A DNA stretch of 64,000 bases from Diaporthe sp. PMI_573 (taxonomy: Eukaryota > Ascomycota > Sordariomycetes > Diaporthales > Diaporthaceae): assembly GCA_021399435.1 (NCBI GenBank), contig JAJTUP010000035.1, positions 715,685 to 779,684 of the forward strand, read 5' to 3'. The translations under genes and the position numbers were made by a program. Shown one piece after another: positions 31,441-41,703 of this stretch; the stretch's first letter is position 1, and the number at the start of each line of letters is the position of its first letter. The notes below the pieces were generated by a model that was not told where the DNA came from, did no database searches, and was given only the letters and a program-made list of their open reading frames with translations.

Positions 31441-32274
31441 GAGAGAGGACGAGTTGCAGGCGTGTCTGTGACAATTGTACGCTTGAGGCGAGCCGTTCGG
31501 GTAACTCCGGTTGCTGGCAGAGGAAGAGGGATACGAGTTTATTGGTAGATATATCGAGAAAGATATCAGTGGTATCGGGATTGTCCCAGAGTTTAACTGG
31601 GACTCAGAGCCTGAAAAAAGAAATACGATCATTGTTACAGGAAATATGCAGAGAAACAAGTCGCAAGAGATTTCTAACAAAGAAATTGGGGAAAACTCCC
31701 AAGGAAATCCATCATCATAAACTACCAAGTCACGAGTTGGGCCTATGGAGTATCATCACCACAGATTTGACCAACATTGCTTGGCCCTTAGAGACCGGTA
31801 TGGCTACTTCAGTCGGCCCACCCAACTACTTCATGAGGGTCAGTCTGGTCGTGTGCGTCTGCTTCTTCTGGGCCCCTATCGAGATCGCGCTGAAGGCCCA
31901 GAGCCTGCGCGTGCTGAACGCTGCCTATGGCGGTGACGGCGCGGCCTACACGATTGGGGTCCTTTTCGACCTAGAACTCGCGGGGTTTGCGATCCTGGCG
32001 CTGTCCGCCACCTGCTTTATCGGGGTCTGTCTCTAGAATGGTTCTATCTACGACTTTGACGAGGAGAAGCTTGCAACACATCCTTCCCCTTGCACTTTGG
32101 TTGAACTTATAATTATTCTCACCTTTAACTTTCTGGATCCCTAGAACGTCCTTTCGGCCCGTCCCTCCTCTACCCCTTCGTCTAGAAGGGCGACGGCGAT
32201 CGGTAGTAATCACAATTACTTGGTGATGCAGCCGGTCGGTTTACCTCATTTTGTTTAAATGGCCAAATTTGATG
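31441..32274. other. Mostly non-coding; one small unrecognised frame
   Basis: A rightward frame at 31511-31720 (LLAEEEGYEFIGRYIEKD, with IGIVPEFNWD) has protein-like composition but no start in context and no family I know. Further right, a hydrophobic frame ending at 32036 (FMRVSLVVCVCFFWAP, YTIGVLFDLELAGFAIL) could be a membrane-segment exon. Neither is firm. Confidence 0.25.
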
Positions 32275-32661
32275 TTAATTGGCCTTCTGCCGCAGAACTT
32301 GGGCTCGATTGTACAGGTGGAGGAGAGTTTGAAGCCTCTCCTTCAAAGCATTACGGCTCTCCTTAATCTGTACCTGCTGGTCGAACAGCAGTAGAATTTG
32401 TTGCGATATGGAAGCCATCTCGTCCCCGTATTTGGACAACATCTCCCGGTCCTCTCGGGCTCGGGTCTGCCTTATGTGATTCCAATGTCTTGCGGTTTTC
32501 TCGGTCTAGTCCGGAACGTCGATGTTTTGAGGAGTTTGAATGTTATCCGTGACCTTCCGTCTCTTGCGAGGGGCCACACAATCCGTGCTAACAGTAATTT
32601 TGTCGCTAGTCGTCTGATCTAGGGCCCTGCCAATCGATGTAGTGAGGACAGGGCGAGCCAT
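32275..32661 (-). pseudogene. Small coiled-coil, NLS-bearing ORF with one stop
   Basis: From ATG 32661 the frame reads MARPVLTTSIGRALDQ, a nuclear-signal-like PRKRRKV and NIDVPD, then TAG at codon 52, then continues for 76 codons with TEKTARHWNHIRQTRARED and a long helical, leucine-rich stretch (ISQQILLLFDQQVQIKES, LKERLQTLLHLYNRAQ) to a TAA. The single TAG would be TGG if unmutated, as in the MULE fragment. I do not recognise the family; nuclear location and coiled coil are inferred from composition. Confidence 0.45.
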
Positions 32662-33730
32662 GGTTGCGACGACTGCCTGGTGGCGGTGATTATGGAATGG
32701 TTGGAAAGGAGCGTGTCAGAAGCTCAGGCGTTGGATATTGAAGATGCAAATCAAGTTTAGACCATACAAGGCAAAGAGGGAGTTACATTCGTGAAAAAGT
32801 CAATATGAAATGGGTTTTCACCACTGGAAGAGCAACAAGCCTCTTGTCTTCTGGCATACTTGTCTTCTGTAATTTGCTAGCGATGCTAGGAGGAAGGAGT
32901 GGGGGGAGGAAGATAAGCGATTAGCTCCCGACCTAGAAGGACTCATTACCCTATCCCTTTCCCGTTCGGCAACAACATAAAATAATGATCCAGGCCTATA
33001 AATTTTCCCAGATTTACGTTCTAATGCGTTCAACTGTAGGCCTGTCCTGGTCACCGTGCTCCTCGCCCCAATAATCTGACTGACCATTGTGAAAATGACA
33101 TGTCGTGATCTCTTGGTGTTTGTTGGGAAGTACTGGGGTCCGCTTCGGTTGGTCGGTGTGTCTGTCGGCCAATGTGGTATCCAAGGCAATACTACGACTG
33201 CGCGTGGCGCTTGGATGACTCCGCGGACTTGTCTGGTTCCACAACATTTTGCGTACCTCGTGATGGAGTTCCGTCGTGTCAGTGGATGGCGGCATTGTGG
33301 ATGAGAATGGAAGGTTGACAGTCAATTATCTAGTCCTTCCGAAGGTGTTTACGAAGGTACTTTTCTGGCACCACCTGGGCGCCAGTTGGATCTGGGATGG
33401 AAGTGGTTGTTGAGTGTATGACACGCCACCCAACAGATACTTTAAGGCCCCTGCCGTACACCATATGCCCAGTCGGGGCACTTCTGTGGTCATTCTGGTA
33501 ATTCTTTGGACAGACTGAGGCAACCCTTTGTATATCTATTCGCACCTTTACCCTCGACGCGCGGTCATGGGCTGCTTCGTATACGTGGATATCAGATAAA
33601 TTCAGGTCGACTGCCCAGTTGATTAAGACGAGGTTGTTAATTTCTTTATGTTTTATGATTTGAATTTCGATAATAACATGAAGAAGACCAGGGGATTCAG
33701 CAACCCAGCCAAGGGCTTTTTAAATCGGCG
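32662..33730. other. No gene recognised
   Basis: A leftward frame near 33014-33325 (MPPSTDTTELHHEVRKML) has some protein-like character but no partner exon or family. Nothing else is supported. Confidence 0.3.
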
Positions 33731-33733
33731 TAG

Positions 33734-34171
33734 GGGTGTTGTAAGAAAGCAAACATGCTATCTAAGCTGACCGGTGCGCGCATTGCCGTCTTGTGCGAAT
33801 ACAACGGCGAGACTTACGTCTACGAGTCCGACAACCACTTCTCTCCTATCCTCAACAACGTTCGGGCCACACACCGTTTCGGGCCCGATCATTTTGAGAC
33901 AGTTGCCGACAGGGCAACCACTTCGTATGGTCATAATGCCAAGGTGCCCCGTCATCGACCAAGTCTCCCTCCGTATATCTCATCTGCCTCATCGTCCTGT
34001 AGCCAACCAGACGGAGAACTGCCAGTTGTAACATTGGGCAGCCCATTGTGCTCTGCTTCCCCATCAGCTGCGGCTGCATTTAGTGTTAACACCGAAACCG
34101 GATCGACAATGCCTATCCGGTGTAGAAAGCCTTATCCGCTCGAAGTAGACTTCTTTGGAGATAGCTCGTAG
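33734..34171 (+). CDS. Possible MADS-box-like fragment
   Basis: A TAG acceptor-like site precedes the frame KKANMLSKLTGARIAVLC, EYNGETYVYES, NHFSPIL. The order KKA..LSKL.G..IAVL...G..Y.Y resembles the second half of a MADS (SRF-type) DNA-binding domain, KKA.EL..LC...VA.I. The remaining 90 residues are low-complexity (ISSASSSCSQPDGE). The first half of a MADS domain should lie on an upstream exon; I cannot find it. This may be a divergent transcription factor, a fragment, or chance. Call rests on weak motif memory. Confidence 0.35.
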   Translation, partial: GCCKKANMLSKLTGARIAVLCEYNGETYVYESDNHFSPILNNVRATHRFGPDHFETVADRATTSYGHNAKVPRHRPSLPPYISSASSSCSQPDGELPVVTLGSPLCSASPSAAAAFSVNTETGSTMPIRCRKPYPLEVDFFGDSS

Positions 34172-34450
34172 TTTCCTCAAAGCAGCAGGGCTGCGGACTG
34201 TTCGACATGTGGTGTTTAAAGATGGATGGAACAACACTGAAGAAGACAGAGAAGTGGCATCAATGACAAAGTTCATATGGTCTAAATCACACGTAGTAGC
34301 CAGTGTTAGTGTACCAATAGTCAGCACTGCTATTACTCCTCAAAAATCGCTGTGATGCTTGTTCCAAGTGACCAACCAACTATTGTGGTCGAAATAGGGC
34401 CGTAGATGCCAAATCTTATGCAGTTGACGATAAACGGCTGGGACGCAAAA

Positions 34451-34830
34451 CTACATACTATGAACGAGAACATTTAGAACCTTCAACCACTTCCCCACCA
34501 CCAACGCTTCGTCCAATCCACAAAGGACTATCAGCCAGCTGCCACAGGTAGACCTGAAGGCGAGCAGAAGACCCAAGATGGGCTCGTGGTAGGCGACGAG
34601 GAAGGCACTAAACCACCATAGCCAAAGCGACGACGTGCTTGGTAGGTATGCGGAGATGTATACCATCCAGAAGACGGCAGTCAGGCCAGCTAGATATGGC
34701 AGTGGTTGTTAAACCACATCGGCCGCAAGTGGCTTGATCACAGGAAATCACGTTAGGGCGCCAACAACAAGCCAGACGGAGAAGAATATGGCGATTTGCA
34801 GGAATCTGTTAGATTGTTGAGAGGGAAGAA
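34451..34830 (-). pseudogene. Membrane-protein relic
   Basis: Leftward frame with hydrophobic blocks RFLQIAIFFSVWLVVGALT, LPYLAGLTAVFWMVYIS, SLWLWWFSAFLVAYHEP and SWLIVLCGLDEALVVG, suggesting at least four membrane segments. Two in-frame stops lie between the first two blocks; a GTGATT...TCTAG intron could remove them. Family not recognised. Confidence 0.35.
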
Positions 34831-35961
34831 TGTAAGAGGATAGATAAAGGAAACCGGCATGAAGCTAGTAAAGGCTAGTCTGCTGCATCAAGGTTGGATC
34901 AAATGCATCTTACCGACAATTACCACTCCAAAACCTAACGAGGACCATCCATTTATATACTTGTGTGCGGTTTGATGGTTTCACTTGTGCCAAGTCTTGC
35001 CTGGCAGAAGGACCAAAACCGGACCGCCATGACTACTTAATGATTACAGCACCTTAGCCTTCCCGAAACAAGACCTACGTCTATTTTTAGCACCTATGTC
35101 ACCTAGGACATATGCTTCGTCCCTTCAAGGCTTTTCTTAGGTAAAGCGGGCCAACTAGTAAGATAATTTCAGAAAGTTCTTTTTTCTGGGGATGTTCAGA
35201 GTATGCTTTCGTAATAGAAGTCCGAGCTGGCAGTCAGGTAAGGGGAAATTTTCATAATTTCATTTCTGCTCTATATACTAATCCACAGGCAGTTGAAATT
35301 CATGTATTTTAAGTACAGCGTTGTAATTACATGCTCAAACCCTTTTAATTCATACAGGAGTGTACGAATCTCAAGCTTGCTGGTGCAGAGGCATCTTTGA
35401 TTCATACAGAAATGTATGAACCTCAAGCTTGCTTCTGCGGAGAAACCACAAATTCCATCCCGTGAGCTGCATGAAGAACGTCAGGCTATACTCAAAACGA
35501 TGTCGAACAGGGGGCTTCTGATCTATGTATGGCCCGAGACATGGGTATCAGGCTGTGGCCGCAATGTGGCAGTGAAAGTGGTTTTCGCAGCGGGGAAACC
35601 CCCGCCCCAGGGAAGAAACCCTACATCACCGTTCAACTTCTTCCCAACATATTGGATTGTGTTGTCGAATCGAGACCAGGATACCAAGGCTGGGGAGGCC
35701 GTGAGGACGATGTCGGGGTCTGGGTCAGGGTGACAAGCCGGAGGGGAGCAAGAGCTCGGGCGAAGAGAAGGAGAAACTGGCGGTAGAGGTGCCGGCGATG
35801 GCGAGGGCGACGCCATTACCGTATGGAGCTTCCTAAGACCAGACCAGACCGAGCAAGTTTAACCGACAAACGATTAGATATTGGCAGGTAATTCTAGGTT
35901 CTCCTCCAACTTTCCCATTGGTTCCAAGAAGCAGCACATCCAAAGATCTATTCAAATAAAT
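34831..35961. other. No gene recognised
   Basis: Contains a direct repeat of about 50 bases: ttcatacaggagtgtacgaa (35350) and ttcatacagaaatgtatgaa (35401), each followed by ctcaagcttgct. Frames of about 100 codons near 35416-35816 overlap on both strands and show no motifs. Confidence 0.35.
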
Positions 35962-36507
35962 TCAACAGCGTCGACCGTCCCGCAGCCGGCCAAAACCGAT
36001 ATCTTCGCATGCTTGAGTAAAGGCTGCAAAGGCAAAGCTTAGCATAATCAGAAGAAACCCACAAGCCGCCTGGGCAATATTTCCGTAGTATATGATATTG
36101 TAGTACGGGATATTATCTCCTGCGCCGAGCCTCCCAAACTCGGTTTCACAGCCGCGGACACGCTCGGCACCGTATCCTCCCATGGAAACCAACACGAGGC
36201 CATAGATTGTTTGGCCAACTGAGTATTTCCCCAGCCAGGTCAGATTGATCGCTGTCACGAGACCTAGTACCGCAAACAGGGTGGTAGTAACGGCCGAAAT
36301 AACTGCGATGTGAAGCATGGACCTCTGGAGCGCCAGCATTTCAGTTGCGGAGCTCCCGTCACCGGCGGTTGCTAGGCTGCCTCTGAATAGATCTCGCAAA
36401 ACGCCAGCGAAGAGTGAGTCTACCGAGTTGAGAATGGCGGTGGCTAGCGAAAGCAGGGTGAGCAAGATGATTCCAGACCGGATGCGCACTAAATGTTTGG
36501 GAAACAT
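35962..36507 (-). CDS. Four-helix membrane protein, function unknown
   Basis: ATG 36507 opens 181 codons. Four hydrophobic segments are clear: SGIILLTLLSLATAIL (10-30), LHIAVISAVTTTLFAVLG (65-85), GQTIYGLVLVSMGGYG (97-113) and AACGFLLIMLSFAFAAF (148-165), with a larger loop holding two cysteines. The layout is like small fungal MARVEL-type membrane proteins, but there is no diagnostic motif. The frame is intact with a natural start, so I treat it as a real gene. A leftward partial exon lies just upstream at 36567. Confidence 0.65.
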   Translation of the reverse strand: MFPKHLVRIRSGIILLTLLSLATAILNSVDSLFAGVLRDLFRGSLATAGDGSSATEMLALQRSMLHIAVISAVTTTLFAVLGLVTAINLTWLGKYSVGQTIYGLVLVSMGGYGAERVRGCETEFGRLGAGDNIPYYNIIYYGNIAQAACGFLLIMLSFAFAAFTQACEDIGFGRLRDGRRC

Positions 36508-36566
36508 TGTGGAATCTTGTAGATAAACAAAGGGAGCAACTGGAAGTTAATTTTATGTCGACAATA

Positions 36567-36838
36567 TTATTGTGGTGGACCGAAGCAGCTGAGGAGTTCG
36601 TCAAGTGGAGCGGAGGCGAATTCATCACGATGGCTCTGGGTCCATCTCTTTAAGTATATCTCGTGTGAACCTGGCGGGACCCTTGCATTCCGAGGCCTCC
36701 TGCTGTCTCCAAGCTGATGATAACTATAGCCATTAGGCAGAAGCGATTCTTCTTGTGTGAGGTAAACATCAAATACGTCCTGCTCAATGGCCACGGTGAC
36801 GCTGGGCCAAGGATGGTGATCATTTCCGCAACTTCACA
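36567..36838 (-). CDS. Exon of an unknown protein
   Basis: The frame reads CGNDHHPWPSVTVAIEQDV, FDVYLTQEESLLPNGYSYHQL in two blocks, then PPGSHEIYLKRW and ends LLSCFGPPQ. Its composition is protein-like, but it has no ATG at its start and a stop lies just upstream after a possible AAG acceptor. It may be the last exon of a leftward gene whose first exon I cannot place. Confidence 0.35.
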
Positions 36839-37762
36839 TACTGAAACGATCCTTCGGCTAGGTACTTAAAGTTGTCTCTCTGCAGCTAAGGGGGACCCGG
36901 TAAATGGGTCATAGGTCTCGAAAAAGGCCACAGATTACCGAGATTTGCTTTTTCTACCTCCTCAGGTAACCGATTTTCACTCTCAACTGCTAGTACAAGC
37001 TGTGCTCTTGCTGTGTTGTCGCTAGCAGCGCAGCATCTCGGAATTCTATGTATTCATTATCAACATGCCCCTAGTGCGAGAAGGTAAACAGCCGACTGTT
37101 CTCATTAAAGCCGCCGATGGCCGGATTGAGGATCCTAGACTTAGGCAAAGGCTCCGATACGGCCGAGATGTGCGCGTTTCTCAAAGAGCTTCACAGGAAT
37201 AGCATCGCCGCACTACTACTACGGGAGTCATAAGACCTTTTTCAGATCTGATAGAGGGCGATAAGGAGTAAGTGTATGTGCTGCGGCAAATGCGTCAGAA
37301 CTGGTACAGCCACATTACTGTTAAACTAATTTTCGTACACATCGCATTCTATGAATATTTAATCACGAGCCTTTCCTGTTTCGAGGAAAGAAGTTTAAGC
37401 GTTGGGCGTTTGTGTGGGGTAACGTGGCGATAATGTAGGTTGAAACATGTGATGCAGCTACGGTCTTGGGACTTGTGGAGGTAATTTTCACTGATTCATA
37501 TCACATGCACTACCAAACAGGAATCAATATACACGTTCATCATGTCGCCTAAACTGCTTCACGACCAGGCCTAAGGGACAATGGAGGGTTGAAAACGGGT
37601 TGTAGGCATAGTTTGAGGAATCAAATGCGCTCGAGAAGAACCGGCGCGGGAACAAACGTCTGCTTTCAGGTACCCTGGCACTCCCCACTTCTAACGTTCC
37701 TAAGCGCTCTCTTTTCTCCATGCTTCTTAGTGATCTTGTTTCATACTCACACAGCCGAGTAT
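36839..37762. other. Intergenic with a short candidate ORF
   Basis: A rightward frame from ATG 37065 (MPLVREGKQPTVLIKAADG, then DPRLRQRLRYGRDVRV) reaches a TAG after 45 codons and continues open to 37270, where a GTAAGT donor-like site follows. It could be a broken first exon. The rest shows nothing. Confidence 0.3.
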
Positions 37763-38766
37763 ATGGCTGTGCGAAACCCTTTGATGGCACCCCAACTACC
37801 CAAGTTTAAACACAAGAACATCCTAGCTTTGCTTCTTCGTGAAACATCGACCTGTAAAATAGCTACTAAAGTCGAGTGCAATGAACGCACGGTTCGACGA
37901 ATCCGCGCCAATGTCCGTCGATTTGGGACCACACGAACCCCGCCGAATAGAATCGGTCGACCTCGAGTATTACACCGTTCATGCTCGATGCGCTATGCCA
38001 CAAGCTAACCAACGAACCATGGCTGCACCGGGATGAGATGGTTTCCATTCTCCGCGATGAATATGAAGTTGAGGTGTCAACTAGTAGCATCACTCGGGCC
38101 ATGCAGTCTAGGAGATGGTCTAAGAAGGTAACCCGTCGCGTTGCCAGGCAGAGGACCTCGGTCCTACGACATCTATATCATTACAAATTGTCAAAATATA
38201 GATCATACCACTTGATCTTCATTGACGAGTCTGGGTGCGACCCCTTAACAACACAACGGCGGACGGGATGGGCTCCGATAGGTGTTACACCGGTTCATGT
38301 TACCGATTTCAAACGCGAGGTCAGACATCAGTTTATTTCAGCATATACTCAAGATGGGGTCATGTTGTCGCGCGTCTTTAAAGGTTCGACTGATCATGCT
38401 ATATTTGAGGACTTCGTTCAGCAGCTGCTTTGTCATTGCGGCAAGTTTCCACAACCAAAGTCCGTCCTGGTGATGGATAATGCAAGCTTTCACAGAGAAT
38501 GGAAAATAAGGGAAATGTATTCTGCTGCGGGCGCGCAGGTCCTCTTTCTCCCGCCGTACTCACCAGACCTTAACCCGATAGAGGAGCATTTCGGCGAACT
38601 CAAGGGGTTTATGAGGAAAGAGTGGCACGCCCGTGACCAAACCGGGGTACCATTTGGGCGATTCCTCAAATGGTGCATAGGTCAAGTGGGAGGGAAGCGT
38701 GAGGGTGCGGAAGGCCATTTTTATCATTCTGGGATCACGATAGAATATTCAGATAAAGATAACTAG
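37763..38766 (+). pseudogene. Tc1-mariner transposase with one frameshift
   Basis: ATG 37763 starts a helix-turn-helix region (KHKNILALLLRETSTCK, VECNERTVRRIRANVRRFG). At about 37966 one base is missing: GRPRV must shift to ITPFMLDALCHKLTNEP to continue. The DDE_3 domain then follows with HLIFIDESGCDP (first D), KSVLVMDNASFHREW (second D) and PPYSPDLNPIEEHFGELK (final acidic residue), and a C-terminus FLKWCIGQVGG. All catalytic residues are present, so the copy is disabled only by the shift, unless that is a sequencing error. I could not find clear terminal inverted repeats. Confidence 0.85.
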
Positions 38767-39108
38767 AGTCGCGAGCATATACAGTATTATGTCAGATTTA
38801 GTCTGACTTGAACAAATTGCCATCGTAGGTGTTGCCTGCTTAGAGTTAACTGTATCAGCCTAACAGTGAGAAACGAAGAGCTAGCTTCAAAGGAGTATTT
38901 TAATGCTAGTTTTAAGCAATATATCACTTGAAAATAATACATATTCTCTATGTATATTTGCTAAAACGAGAAACTTCCAATTTCATTTGTCGCGTTGAAA
39001 GTAGGACAGGAATAATCGTCAATTTAAGTTTATTTAACTACAACTCACCTAGGCCGGTCACTTAGCTTTCTCTCAAAGAATGTATTCCATAGTAGGGCCG
39101 AGACCTAA
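38767..39108. other. Intergenic, AT-rich
   Basis: AT-rich spacer after the Tc1-mariner transposase, with a small hairpin gtcagatttagtctgac at 38789-38805. No gene. Confidence 0.35.
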
Positions 39109-39810
39109 CTAAGTCAAACTGACTTGTTTAGAAACACTCCAATAGAACTGGCAATGCTGCGCAGCCGCTACATCACCCGGCTTCACAGTCCCCATGTTCT
39201 CCGTTGTTGATCCGATCTTCATGTCGAGTTCCAGACCCACCCCATTCTCGAGGGCACAGTGTACCAAGCGGTTGACTTGGTGCTGTGCTTCGGTAGCAAA
39301 CTCGACGAAGAGTGCGGCATGGTCGGGTGTTGGTGATGGAAATGTGAGATTCTTGATCGGTCCTGCGATACCTGTGGCACTTGACATGCCTACGATGACA
39401 TTGACTTCTCCCGGCACAGTTTCAATAAGTGTGGGACCCTTTAGGACCGGAAAAGCCCTAGCCACAGCACCGCCAACAAGACCAAAGACCGCGCCTTCAA
39501 CGACAGCCCCACTGATACCATCCAGAAGGTGCTTGTTCGTCCCAAATTCAAAAGAACACGTACTATCGAGTTCGTAGTTGGGCAAGTTGGGCGCCGGAAC
39601 GCTTTGGTCGAGAGGACGAGGTGGGGTTCCAGGTAGGGGGACAACCTTGAAGGAAAAGTCAAAGAACATGCGGCGATTCTCTTTGGCCTCTACGCCTTCG
39701 AAGCGAAAATTGTCACCAACCTCGAAGAACACTCGGTTGTGTGACGTAAAATGACTGTTCTTGCGAATACCAGTGATAACGCTTTCGAGCGTGGTTCCGA
39801 TATATTGCAC
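39109..39810 (-). CDS. Unknown protein, 5' end uncertain
   Basis: An open frame of 233 codons without a proper ATG at its start; the first ATG is at about residue 48. Protein-like blocks include RVFFEVGDNFRFEGVE, MFFDFSFKVVPLPGTP, YELDSTCSFEFGTNK, a glycine-rich hydrophobic segment (AVVEGAVFGLVGGAVARAF) and HAALFVEFATEAQHQVN. I do not recognise a family. The missing start lies close to the palindrome cluster at 39902, which suggests the 5' end was cut off or that a first exon lies further right. Confidence 0.4.
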   Translation of the reverse strand: MQYIGTTLESVITGIRKNSHFTSHNRVFFEVGDNFRFEGVEAKENRRMFFDFSFKVVPLPGTPPRPLDQSVPAPNLPNYELDSTCSFEFGTNKHLLDGISGAVVEGAVFGLVGGAVARAFPVLKGPTLIETVPGEVNVIVGMSSATGIAGPIKNLTFPSPTPDHAALFVEFATEAQHQVNRLVHCALENGVGLELDMKIGSTTENMGTVKPGDVAAAQHCQFYWSVSKQVSLT

Positions 39811-39901
39811 GACAGTTTTTCGGTAAAACTGCCGAATTGGGTATTGGTGGATAGTGAGAGCTATCCTGCTCGAGTCGATGCGTTACCGGTTACGGGCACG
39901 T

Positions 39902-39925
39902 GTTTAATACACATGTGTATTAAAC
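39902..39925. repeat. 24-bp perfect palindrome
   Basis: The two 12-base arms (gtttaatacaca and its complement) are perfect with no spacer. It would form a cruciform or bind a dimeric protein. Confidence 0.9.
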
Positions 39926-39947
39926 TGCTTTTTATTATAATGAAGCA

Positions 39948-39970
39948 GCTTTTTATTCCGAATAAAAAGC
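39948..39970. repeat. 23-bp hairpin with 11-bp arms
   Basis: Arms gctttttattc and gaataaaaagc surround a single central C. The same ctttttatt unit recurs at 39928-39936 and 39974-39982, so the area is a small inverted/direct repeat cluster. Confidence 0.85.
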
Positions 39971-40045
39971 GCGCTTTTTATTGCAATATAACTACCCGTA
40001 TATGAAGCTGCCCAAGGGTCATATAATACAAATAACCAAGCCAAA

Positions 40046-40385
40046 TTAGGTCAATTCTTTCCCCGTTCCTTCGCTCTCTGACCCATCTTGGACCTCAAAT
40101 TTGTCCACAATTGTCTCTTCTCCGTCGGAGGCGGGTTGGTGAGTGAACTCGCCGATAACAGCGTCAACTTCCAGACTTGATGCGCAATGGATTTCCATAT
40201 ACGTATCTTCGAGAGTAAGCCAACCGTCTTCTGTCAAATCTTCCCAGCTAACCACCGTAGAATCAACCTCATTGCGATGATCAAGAGGTTGATTCTGAGA
40301 CTGTGTTATCCTCTCTAGCACCCGTTCGTTCATGTAGATGAACGCCAACTTGTCAGCGTTGGCTGGTGTGAGCCTGTTGCGTACC
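40046..40385 (-). pseudogene. hAT transposase C-terminal fragment (copy 4)
   Basis: Leftward frame VRNRLTPANADKLAFIYMN, ERVLERI, then an acidic tail (WEDLTEDGWLTLED). NRL....DKL.FI..N is the end of the hAT dimerisation domain in one fungal hAT group. A tactag acceptor-like site precedes it, but no matching upstream exon is present, so only the tail survives. Confidence 0.5.
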
Positions 40386-40992
40386 TAGTATTCCTCAGGT
40401 TAATGAGGCAAACAAATCTACGTATATTGGAGCGCAAAAGCTAAAGCTTATCTTATTGAATCGGATTCCGAAACTTTCTTTGATTATGACTTTGATCGGT
40501 TGCTCTTCCTTTCTCTTTCTGTAGGACTTCCTTGATTCCTTTTCTCCTCGTCGTCTAGAAAACTTGCTATTGCAGATTGTCCTGTTTGATAAATAGGGAT
40601 GAACCGTTATGGCCACTCAAACTGCCAGTCGAATCTTCCAGCAGTCAACCAACCTGGCAAACACAATTGAACCTGCTTTCTTCAGCACCTGTGAAACTCG
40701 AATCGACTCCATCCCTGGCTGTCTGTCTGCAATGTCCAGAGGGATGGATACATGACAAGATCGATCATGGATGGAACTGCTGCTGCTCATCTGAGAAATC
40801 AATACCCATAAGCCGCACCGAGTGCCGATGCCGTGTGTGACCAGACACTTGCCTCTGCCTCTCCTCTGCCTCTCGTCTGGGTTATAAACGAGATATCTCG
40901 GCCAGATTAAAGAAATTGAGGATAGGAAAAACAGAATAAGAAAAGAGAACAAGGAGAGGCTCGACACAAACCAATCAAACTATCCCGGTGAA
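40386..40992. other. No gene recognised
   Basis: Short frames only. A simple ctctgcctctcctctgcctc stretch lies near 40853-40872. Confidence 0.3.
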
Positions 40993-41277
40993 TCAAGCTT
41001 GAAATTTCGTTTTGAAATACGCTTTACCCCACCGCAGCAACTTGTCCTCGACAGCTTTGAGTTCATCGAGGCCCCAGGTTGAACATTGTGCCTCGGCTAC
41101 TGATCTCTCTCTGTCATATTCGAACGAAATTCGTACCCTTTGCTTTCTCCGTTCAAAGACGAATTTTACGAGCAGGTCATCTATGTTGACATCTACATCG
41201 CCAGAAACGCCAAGAAGTCGTAGCGCTTCCCAGATACACCCATATGTATCCATGTTCAGGTATTTTTGAGGATTCAC
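40993..41277 (-). CDS. Small unknown protein or exon
   Basis: Leftward frame with two in-frame start candidates (a track-first start at 41277 and MDTYGCIWEALRLLGVSG a few codons on), followed by VNIDDLLVKFVFERRKQRV and DELKAVEDKLLRWGKAYF. It alternates charged and hydrophobic residues like a folded alpha-helical protein. No family recognised and no splice partner proven. Confidence 0.35.
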   Translation of the reverse strand: MNPQKYLNMDTYGCIWEALRLLGVSGDVDVNIDDLLVKFVFERRKQRVRISFEYDRERSVAEAQCSTWGLDELKAVEDKLLRWGKAYFKTKFQA

Positions 41278-41485
41278 TTGATTCAGGAACCAACTTTAAT
41301 ATCAACACCGAACTTGCCTCGAACGATCCGCCCGTCGTCATCGTTACGACCTCCAGGCAGTGCCACCAGAGGCCGCCCATTCCCTACTTACTGTGATTAT
41401 TATACGTCAGGCGAAGGACTCCCCTGCTGCCTGGGTCTGTCTGAACTATTGCTACATGGAAGGTATCTTGCTGTACCCAGGACAG

Positions 41486-41495
41486 AAGTATATAA
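41486..41495 (+). promoter_or_regulatory. TATA box upstream of J-domain gene
   Basis: The motif gtatataaac lies about 215 bases before the J-domain ATG, with pyrimidine-rich sequence between. Confidence 0.4.
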
Positions 41496-41703
41496 ACTGG
41501 AGCTCTTGCTGCCAAACATTGCCCCTTTTTCTTCAAGTCCGTCCCACATCCACAAGCAAGTACGACATCTCCTGTCACCAATAAAGACCAATAAAGAAAG
41601 CTTCTTTCTAAGTCTGCTTTGCCCAACTGCATCTGTATCAACAGTCCCTCTCGACCTTTGACTTCCTTTCCACTTGTCCTCGTCAATCGATATAACTATC
41701 GCA

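Noticed and set aside
31102..31728. A 208-codon leftward frame
   Set aside because: It overlaps the alpha/beta-hydrolase frame in another phase and shows no motifs; it begins in unrelated non-coding sequence.
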